NCBI RefSeq assembly: GCF_019175385.1
Contig: NC_083337.1
Span: 46,724,938 to 46,788,937 of the forward strand
DNA: 64,000 nt
Source: Lycium barbarum
Lineage: Eukaryota; Streptophyta; Magnoliopsida; Solanales; Solanaceae
Reading direction: 5' to 3'
Shown here: positions 56,456 through 64,000 of the stretch, one piece after another
Position numbering within the stretch: the stretch's first letter is position 1
Layout: every line of letters starts with the position of its first letter
The notes under the pieces: generated by a model
Databases searched by the model: none
What the model saw: the letters and a program-made list of their open reading frames with translations, nothing else
Told to the model about the DNA's origin: nothing
Position numbers and translations under genes: made by a program

Positions 56456-56590
56456 TAGTGTCGAGGAACGTACGGCCCGATCCACATATATATAACATAT
56501 TAGTGCCGAGGAACGTTCGGCTCGATCCACAAATGTATTTGCTGCGGAACGTACAGCCCGATCCATATACATATATCATATTACTGTGGC
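56456..56590. repeat. Three-copy tandem repeat in the H LTR
   Basis: GAGGAACGTACGGCCCGATC, then GAGGAACGTTCGGCTCGATC 45 bp later, then GCGGAACGTACAGCCCGATC about 36 bp after that. Confidence 0.75.
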
Positions 56591-58976
56591 ATATGCAGAA
56601 GGTTAGTACAGACAATAAGCACGATGTGCAGAATAACAAAACAACTTACTGGAAACACGAATCATGCATGCCAGAAACGGTATCCGGCCCCTTGCGGGAC
56701 CCGGGGAACGTGGCGCCACACACATCATACTCCAGAAGGTTTGCTCCGTAATCTCCGTCACACATCATAATATCACATCATAAGATCAGAATATACATAT
56801 ACACATATATGGTTCGGCGAACCATGAACACATCATAACACCGTAACACATCATACTCCGGAATACATATATGGCACCCGGCCCTCAAGCTAGGGATCCG
56901 GCGAACCATGCGCACGATATATACCAGCCCGGGACTCGGTGAAAGAAATCACGACACATGCACGAGCAGAGTAGTGAGAACTATATGCACATAAATCAAG
57001 ACTCGATGGATACGTACACTTACCGACATCTGAAGGCTCAGAACAAGTTTCGGATCAATCGGAGTTAGTATAAGAAAGTTATGAGCATTTGAAGTACAGA
57101 ACGTTCTACAAGCATTTCAGAAGCTATTTTTGGAAAATCAAAGTCATAATCATGTCAAGTACATTTCAGATATCGTTATGGATCAATTAAATTAGCGTTT
57201 TTGGAACCATATGCACATATCAAAATATATCGAAGACTCGATGGAATATTCGAACGTGCTAGCATTTGAAAATCAAAACTTTATGCATATCAATTATTTT
57301 TCGAATGCCATTTGGAAACGTATCAACCAACTTCGGACATCATAGATATACATCAAAACCATATGAGACAACTTAGGGGAGTCAAAAGTATTAGTCATCC
57401 TAGTGGCTCTAAGAATGGAAATTTCTTTGAAATCATACGTATACGTCATTTGCTCGTTTCATAAAAATCATGCCAAAAGAAAGAAAGGGGAAGCCTTACA
57501 TACCTGCTCCACGTCCTATTAGCTACGTTTATTCGTCCAAGCTCGTTAGTCTACATTCAAGGAGATTTACATAATCATTAGGCATATTGTCATACACTTA
57601 TCTTAATCTTTCAAGTAAACTCGCTTATAATCTGCCGAAATTTTGGCAGCATTTCCCCTGTAAATACACCATCCCCGAGAATCTAACTCGGCCAAATCAA
57701 CAATCAACAATCCGAGAATTCGACTCGGCCAAATTATCAACAACAATACCAACTATCACACTAACAAATTCAACAATCAATCCAAAAATATGTATATTCT
57801 AACATTAACAACCTTCGTCACACAATTCGACGACATTTCATTTACATTCAATTCCATCACATATATTCAAGTTAACACCAATGATCCCACATTCAAATAT
57901 TAATCCGAAATCATTCTAACATGATTCAAGAATACTTCAAACAATTTACATAATATTCAAAACAACCCATTCAACATCCTACTTCATCTGAAACCTTCCA
58001 AATTCAACAAAACAATGACAACTCATTTCCTTCCTTCAATTCATGGGCTATACTAATAATTCACATACTAAAACATTATTTCCATAGATACAAGAAATGA
58101 TATTGTAGTCACATTAGCTTCCAAAACCACCTTCCAACACTTACAACTTCAACTAGAATCATCCAACTTTCATTATCAACATAGAATCCACAACAACAAC
58201 AATCAAAACACTAGATAAAATAATTGGTTTACCATTCCTACACCACACACCTATACACGGCCAACTCCACACCACACGGCTCAACACAACACACATTACT
58301 TTCATGATTTTCATTCATTTCTACATATACTACAACATGCACAAACCTTCCATAACATATAAAAGAATATGAATTCTTACCTTTTTCCTCAATTTCCCAC
58401 TTGACTATAAATATGAACTTGCAACAAAGAGGGAATTTCTTGCTCCAACAATTGTACCACGTTCAAGAGGACCTTCAAATTAGTTGGAATACTAAAAGAA
58501 AATATTTTTTTGGATCAAATTTGGAGGCTCTAATTTTTCTCTTCTTTGGCCGAATGGCCTTTATTTTTTTGCTCTTCTACAAGTTTCTTGAAAGGTCTAA
58601 GTGTTAAGAATGAAAAAGATGACTAATTGGTCATCTTTTTATGAATACATATTAGGCCTCCATATGGGCCTTGGGCCACCCCACATGGCCGGCCACTTTG
58701 GCCCAAATTAGTCAAGCCCACTTTCTTTTCCTTTTTTTTTTGTTTTGTAATTCATGAAAAAATTATTTTTCGAATTCCAAATTTTCCCTTAGCCTTCCTC
58801 CATATTTCTATGAGTCATCTGGTGAATTTTCCTTTTTACCCTTAGCCTTTCTCAATATTTCCATACTAGTAAACAACTTGTTCATCGAAATAATTTTTGG
58901 AAAATAGTCTTGCCTTTGACTTTTCGCAATTATCTCGAATTATCCGATCGTACGAAATACGGGTCATAACAAGGTC

Positions 58977-60470
58977 TAAGCTATGACGATTTGTGCATGC
59001 ATCCCAACTTGGATTTACCTGAAGACTTCAAAGTACCCCGTTTCGAATTGTTCAACGGGACGGGCAATCCTAAAGTGCACTTGCGGGCCTACTGCGACCA
59101 ATTGATTGGTGTCTGAGATAATCAAGCGCTCATCATGAGGTTGTTCAGCTGAAGTTGGACAGGAGAAGCCTTAGAATGGTTCACGACGCAAGATATACGC
59201 CGTTGGGTCACATGGGAAGACATGGCTGCTGCTTTTATGGAAAGATTCCACTTTAATATGGAGACTGTTCCAGAAAGATACTATTTGGAGAAAGTAAAAT
59301 AGAAGTCCACCGAGAACTTCCGCGAATACGCAAGAAGTTAGAGAACAGAGGCTGCCCGAGTACAACCTCCTATGGGCGAAGAAGAACTTGTGTTGGTTTT
59401 TATCCGTTCACAAGAAATAGACTTCTATGATAGAATGCTTTCAATAGCGGGGAGACCTTTCTCTGAATTGGTCAAAATAGGCGAGGCCATAGAAGACGGG
59501 GTCAAAACTGACCGAATCATAAGCATGATTGGAAAATCCGCTTGTTCAAGCTCAACCGGGTTCGTGCGCAAAAGGATGGAAGACGTGGCTAGCCTATCTC
59601 ACACTCCTAGTCCCAAACCCAAAAGAAGGGAGGATTTCCCAATAGATGCATATGCTTGACCTTCCCCAAATACCTACATACCTACCCCGTACAACGTGGT
59701 GCCCGTATATTATGCGCAACCAATTTTCCAATCACCACCCCAAAACTACCAAGCTCACCAAATGCCTTCCAATCACCTCCCCCAAATTACCAAGCTCCAT
59801 AGCCAAATTATCAAACTCCCCCACCTATCTACCGTGCCCCACAAAATAACCAACCCAATATCTACCAGAATCAACCACCACCAAATGCTTATAATGTGCC
59901 ACGTCCCAATTTTTTGAAGAAACCACCTCAGGTATTCACTCTACTGATGGAATCTCAGACTGATTTATTCAAAAGATTAAGTGCAGTCGGGATGATTCAA
60001 GTGCTTCCCCCAAAGGTCGTCCATCCCAAAAATCAGTTTTCCCGAGTTGACCAAACATGGCCTATCACTCCAATGGCATAGGGCACAGTACTGAAGATTG
60101 CATTAACCTCAAGATACAAAATCTGATTGACCGAAAAGAAATTGTACTCCAAACGGCCCCTACAAATGTGAACAATAATCCTTTGCTAAATCACGGCAAC
60201 AACGTGATTCACATGATTGAGAGAGAAGAAGAATGGGTCGCAGGAAGGCCTACAATTCATGACTCTGTGAAAGATCTTAAAAGCACATTAGCGTCGCTGT
60301 CTTTGCAAGAATGCCCGCAATTCAAGGTATTAATCCCTGCACCGATGACAGTGCACGTTGCTCAAATAGCTCCAGCGCCACCTCACAAAGAGTTCGTAGT
60401 CCAAGTGGTTGCCGCACATGGTATCACAAGATCAAAAAGATGTTACACTCCCGAGGACCTGGCTTAAGGG
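58977..60470 (+). pseudogene. Outer Ogre gag, capsid to zinc knuckle
   Basis: Ogre-type gag: YDDLCMHPNLDLPEDFKVPR, FNGTGNPKVHLRAYCDQL, then GEALEWFTTQDIRRWVTWED, MAAAFMERFHFNMETVPERY, FREYAR, ARVQPPMGEEELVLVFIRSQ and FSELVKIGEAIEDGVK. Four in-frame stops fall at positions that fit Arg, Gln or Trp codons changed by C-to-T or G-to-A. After a Pro-rich spacer (59650-59900) it reads TDLFKRLSAVGMIQVLPPK. After a frameshift near 60055 comes AYHSNGIGHSTEDC, a CHHC-type knuckle whose first Cys is lost at the frameshift, then INLKIQNLIDRKEIVL. The final stretch to 60467 includes VIHMIEREEEWVAGRPTIHD. Confidence 0.8.
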
Positions 60471-60539
60471 ACACCCCGAAGGGAGGGAAATCAGAAAAGA
60501 ACTATCACTGAAGGTGAAGCTGAAGATTTTTAGCGCCGA

Positions 60540-61651
60540 ATGCAGCCAAAGGAATACTCCATTGTTGAGCATTTAAAGAAAAAGCCGGCCCAAATATCAG
60601 GGTTAGCATTGCTGCAAAGTTCACCTCAACACTGCTTGGCTCGAATGAAGGTGCTGGAGAAAGCTCATGTCCCAGCTGGAACAAACAGTGAAAACTTGGC
60701 CTCGCCCATGTTATGGAGGAACGTCAAATTGCCTCCACAGATAAAGAGTTGCCCAAGGAAGGTATAAATCACAACAAAGCATTGCACATCACTATCATGT
60801 GCCGCAGCAAAGTGGTAACCCGGGTATTAACTGATAATGGGGCGGGACTTAACATTTGCCTCGAATCTACCCTGACCCAGCTAGGGTATGACCTTGGAAA
60901 GGTTCGTCAAAGCCACACTAACAAAAGAGCATTTGACGGAGGACATCGTGATGCCACTGGAGTAGTTGATTTGGATATTCAAATAGGACCTGCCGAATGC
61001 ACCACTGAATTACAAGTAATGGAAATACCCGCCAATTACAATTTGCTTCTGGGAAGACCATGGATCCATATGGCAGGGGCAGTACCATCCTCGCTCCATC
61101 AATCTGTAAATTATTTCTGGGAAGGAGAAGAAGTGGTGATCCATGAAGAAGCCAGCATGCACAATTACCCAAACAATTTTGTACCTGTCATTGAAGCCGC
61201 ACCCAAAGGAATGAATTTCCGTGTCTTGGAGTTAGTGGGAGCAACCCACAAGATAGACTTCCTGGAAACTCCCATGCCAGCGGTTTATAAAATGATTGCT
61301 TCCACCGTGATTCTAAATGGGTTTGAACCCAAAAAAGGTTTAGGGAAGAATCTGCATGGCATTACTGAGCCCATTCCTATCCTTCAAGATAATTTTCGCT
61401 TTGGGATTGGCTACATCCCAGTAGAGGAAGAGATGCCTATCAAGAAGAAACAAGAGGTTGCAGATCTCTACAAACCCATTCCAAATCTGTACCAGTCATT
61501 TCCTCATAGAATGCCGATGCTTGAGGATGCTGACATTGAAGAAGGGATACGGATGCTATTCCAAGAGGAAGATTGCTTCGTGATTCTGGAAGAATGTGCT
61601 GAAGAACCCAACATCAGAGAGGCAGAACCGGGCGAGCAGCTATCCAACTAG
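60540..61651 (+). pseudogene. Outer Ogre aspartic protease and G-patch domain
   Basis: From about 60713 a 312-codon open frame. The protease motif is LTDNGAGLNICLESTLTQLG (near 60830-60890), followed by RAFDGGHRDATGVVDLDIQI, MEIPANYNLLLGRPWIHMAG. Near 61300 comes ILNGFEPKKGLGKNLHGITE, a G-patch (glycine-rich RNA-binding module) that is typical between protease and RT in Ogre/Tat elements. It ends near 61651 and a non-coding stretch follows to about 61960. This is the longest intact piece of the shell. Upstream 60540-60712 is a frame-shifted part with KEYSIVEHLKKKPAQISGLA. Confidence 0.82.
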
Positions 61652-61959
61652 ACCTCTACACCGTTACTGGCTCTTCGGTAGAGAAAGACGAATTTATTTT
61701 TTGGAAATGGGGAGAATCGATGGAGGCCCAATTACTCACCCCTTTTTGTCACTTACATACCTCGTAATGTTTTCAAAAACGGAAATGGCTTGACCTAAGC
61801 CAGGGCCACAATTTGTACCTCTAAGCATTTTTAATTAATCAAAGCCTCGATTTATCAAGATTTTTTTATTGTTGTTTGTTTTTGTTACATGCATGTTTTA
61901 TACTAACGTTTTTTGCCTTGGATTTATTTTCAGTAATAAAAATAATAAAGCAAATGCTA
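61652..61959 (+). other. Region between G-patch and RT, no clear gene
   Basis: AT-rich with a poly-T stretch near 61862. I see no pol motif. It may be an insertion remnant or a decayed linker (Ogre elements are known to carry an intron in this part of pol). Confidence 0.45.
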
Positions 61960-63060
61960 CGAAACGAATGAGTCGAGCAGCATAGAAGAAGAAGAGTATG
62001 AGGAATACGATGAGACCACAATGCTACCCGAGGGTCTCACTGAGGAAGTAGAGCAATTAGAGAATGAGCAGAAGCCGAACTTGGACGAAACAAAAGCCAT
62101 AAATCTAGGTGATGAAGAGGATGCCAAAGAAATAAGGATAAGCACACACCTAGATACCCCTCTCAAAGAAGAATTGATAAGTTTGCTAAGGGAGTACGTG
62201 GATGTCTTCGCATGATCATACGCCGACATGCCAGGGCTAAGTACCAACATAGTATCTCATAGGCTACCCATCAATGAGGGTTTTTCTCCAGTAAAGCAGA
62301 AAATTGGATTTTAGTATCTGAACCAAAGACGAGGTAGAGAAACAGATTGAGTCTGGAGTGGTGGAAATCATATCCCACATGGCTAGCCAATTTAGTCCCG
62401 GTGCCCAAGAAAGACGGCAAGATAAGAATCTGCGAGGATTACCGAGATCTTAACAAGGCTAGCCCAAAGAATAATTTTCCACTCCCGAACATCCATATAC
62501 TCATAGAAAATTATGCCAAGCACGAGCTACAATCATTTATGGATTGTTTCGCCGGCTACTACCAGATCTTAATGGATAGAGAGGATGCCGAGAAAATAGC
62601 CTTCATCACCCCATGAGGAGTATACCATTACAATGTAATGCCCTTCAACCTCAAGAATGCCAGCGTGACATACATGAAGGCAATGACTAGCATTTTGCAT
62701 GACATGATCCATAGAAAGATTGAACTCTATGTGGCTGATGTCATTATCAAGTCAAGGGAAAGTTCAGAGCATACCACACACTTGAGGAAATTCCTCGACA
62801 GGCTCCAGAAGTTTAACTTGAAATTGAACCCAGCCAAATGTGCGTTCGGAGTACCGACTGGAAAGTTACTGGGGTTCATAGTCAGCTGAAGAGGCATAGA
62901 GCTAGACCCAACAAAGATCAAAGCAATCCAAGAATTGCCTCCTTCCAAAGCTAAGAAAGAAGTAATGAGTTTCCTAGGAAGGTTAAATTACATTGGGCGG
63001 TTCATAGCTCAATCCACCATCATTATGGAGTCCATCCTTAAAATTTTGAAAAAGGATGCT
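61960..63060 (+). pseudogene. Outer Ogre reverse transcriptase, catalytically damaged
   Basis: Reads AINLGDEEDAKEIRISTHLD, a stop in DVFA*SYADMPGLS, then SYPTWLANLVPVPKKDGKIR, EDYRDLNKASPKNNFPLPNI, FMDCFAGYYQI (first catalytic Asp), a stop in FITP*GVYHY, and the catalytic box YVADVIIKS near 62730. The expected YVDD has become YVAD, so the active site is dead. It continues NLKLNPAKCAFGVPTGKLLG, a stop, RGIELDPTKIKAIQELPPSK and VMSFLGRLNYIGRFIAQST. The stops are TGG-to-TGA or CGA-to-TGA type. Confidence 0.85.
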
Positions 63061-63480
63061 CCTACAAATGGACAGATGAGTGCCAAGAGGCATTCGAAAC
63101 CATCAAGAGATACCTATCCAACCCACCAGTTTTGGTCCCACCAAGGCCTGAGAGCCCTTTGCTGCTATACCTGTCAGTTGCTGAAAAGGCCTTTGGGTGC
63201 GTGTTAGGACAACATGATGAGGAAGGGAAAAAGGAGCATACCATTTACCAACTGAGCAAGAAGTTCACAGCCTGTGAGGCAAGATATACGCTAGTGGAAA
63301 AAACCTGTTGTGCTCTAACTTGGGTGGCTCAGAAGTTGAGGCATTACTTGTCTTCATATACCACTCAACTCATATCCAAGATGGATCCGTTGAGGTGCAT
63401 ATTCTGCCAGCCCATGCCCATCGGGAAGTTGGCCACATGGCAAATGCTGGTAAGAAAATTTGACATCTTGTACATAGCCT
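63061..63480 (+). pseudogene. Outer Ogre first RNase H domain
   Basis: After a frameshift near 63100: LLLYLSVAEKAFGCVLGQHD, EHTIYQLSKKFTACEARYTL and VEKTCCALTWVAQKLRHYLS, the RT-linked RNase H of Ty3/gypsy with the Ala/Gly-V-L core and catalytic Glu region. It ends KFDILYIA at a stop. Confidence 0.75.
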
Positions 63481-63483
63481 AGA

Positions 63484-64000
63484 AAGTCGTCAAAGGATAG
63501 GCCATGGCTGGCTTATTAGCCGCAAGCCCAGTGGATGAAGAGCTTGAGCTACTTCGCACCCATTTTCCAGATGAAGGGGTGTTGGCAATAGAAGAAGAAG
63601 CAACAGAATATTATACTGGTTGGAAACTATTCTTTGACGGAGTAGTGAATTACAAAGGTTCAGGAATCGGAGCAGTCTTGATATCAGAGAGTGGGCAACA
63701 TTACCCCATGGCCGCCAAACTCAAATTTCGCTATACCAACAATATGGTTGAATACAAGGCCTGCATCCTAGGTCTCAGAATAGCACTAGACATGGACGTC
63801 AATGAATTATTGGTCATCGGAGATTCCGACCTGCTGATTCACCAAGTACAAGGCAAATGGGCCACTAAGAATGAAAAGATCTTACTATATGTGAACTTGG
63901 CACAAAGATTGTGTAAGAAGTTCAGAAAGATCGAATTTCGACATACGCCAAGGGCTCAGAATGAATTCGTTGATGCACTGGCCACAATAGCATCGATGAT
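63484..64000 (+). pseudogene. Outer Ogre second (archaeal-type) RNase H, open to the window edge
   Basis: From the ATG at 63504 the frame stays open to the edge (about 165 codons). KLFFDGVVNYKGSGIGAVLI (first Asp), YTNNMVEYKACILGL (Glu), LLVIGDSDLLIHQVQGKW (Asp) and NEFVDALATIASM (last Asp) match the catalytic DEDD set of the extra RNase H known in Tat/Ogre elements. Just upstream, two stops in IA*KVVKG*AMAGLLA fit CAG-to-TAG changes. Integrase would follow beyond the window. Confidence 0.82.

Larger units (their letters stand above)
52437..58971 (-). mobile_element. Element H: non-autonomous Ty3/gypsy-type element that has lost almost all of its 3' LTR
   Basis: Flanked by the duplication AGGTC (52432-52436 and 58972-58976). 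Right (5') LTR 55736-58971, primer site and stem-loop on the minus strand. At the left end only the terminal TGTCACACCC is LTR-like. What follows is internal sequence without a recognisable polypurine tract, so the 3' LTR was probably deleted after insertion. No gag or pol seen in the remaining internal 3.3 kb. Confidence 0.85.
55736..58971 (-). repeat. Element H 5' LTR (3236 bp)
   Basis: Minus strand TGTTATGACCCG to AGGGTGTGACA. Twin-hairpin module at 56133-56210, tandem repeat at 56456-56590, and CTGCCGAAATTTTGGCAGC (57632-57650). Its start resembles the LTR start of B (TGTTATAGCCCG). Confidence 0.88.
1..64000 (+). mobile_element. Outer Ogre/Tat-like Ty3/gypsy retrotransposon, 5' LTR to second RNase H (decayed, incomplete at both ends)
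   Basis: The order LTR end, primer site, ORF1, middle ORF, gag, protease with G-patch, RT, RNase H and a second RNase H is the Ogre/Tat plan. These parts lie in order on the + strand at 1-6387, 25506-26498, 51696-52436 and 58977-64000, and the gaps are later insertions. Removing element B or H plus one copy of its 5-bp duplication rejoins host protein in frame, which shows that the pieces are one element. There are many stops and frameshifts, so it is inactive. The left LTR start and everything after the second RNase H (integrase, 3' LTR) lie outside the window. Confidence 0.85.

Noticed and set aside
61652..61959. A host exon or separate gene between G-patch and RT
   Set aside because: AT-rich, no conserved protein, and located inside Ogre pol where a linker or intron is known.

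Overview
This window is plant repeat DNA with no host protein-coding gene. It is a Russian-doll stack of LTR retrotransposons, and I resolve seven or eight of them on both strands. Ogre/Tat-type gag-pol, several related Ty3/gypsy elements with a chromovirus-like gag and integrase (E is the fullest), hAT-like debris and LTRs of about 2.4-3.3 kb point to a large eudicot genome. The wording of the LTRs suggests Solanaceae; that assignment is inference. No rRNA, tRNA or CRISPR gene was found, apart from four 5S-rRNA-derived segments inside retrotransposons.

Layout. The outer shell (+ strand) is one decayed Ogre/Tat-like element. It has the end of its 5' LTR (1-1285), a tRNA-Arg-type primer site (1288-1305), ORF1 (1866-3898, broken by a 707-bp hAT-type insert at 2860-3566), a middle ORF with CHHC knuckles (6105-6382 and 25506-25974), an untranslated spacer (25975-26498), gag (51696-52436 and 58977-60470), protease plus G-patch (60540-61651), reverse transcriptase (61960-63060), RNase H (63061-63480) and an archaeal-type second RNase H running off the right edge. 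Into this shell are inserted a partial LTR called D (3899 to about 6045), element B (+, 6388-25500), element E (-, 26499-51690) and element H (-, 52437-58971). B holds element A (-, 10930-21344). E holds element F (-, 28148-34781, inside its left LTR) and element G (+, 39600-48047, inside its gag). A, B, E, F, G and H all have 5-bp target duplications that can be read exactly. Host reading frames resume cleanly across B, H and the hAT insert when the insert and one duplication copy are removed.

How they work together. A, B, E, F, G and H differ in coding content. E has decayed gag-pol, G only an intact gag, F an in-frame gag-integrase fusion, A only integrase, and B and H nothing recognisable. 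They nevertheless share cis signals: an initiator-Met-type primer site, a stem-loop 57-60 nt downstream of the 5' LTR, LTR motifs, and a hairpin next to the polypurine tract where that region survives. This looks like a family of mostly non-autonomous elements that depend on proteins from autonomous relatives.

The best candidate for something undescribed is the shared stem-loop. In all six elements the apical loop is 8 nt and ends in a self-complementary 6-mer (GUGCAC, GCGCGC, GUGCGC, GCCGGU or GCCGGC). The letters change but self-pairing is kept, as in a retroviral dimerization initiation site. The second is the 5S-rRNA-derived segment in four elements, with A-box and C-box words at the exact 5S spacing.
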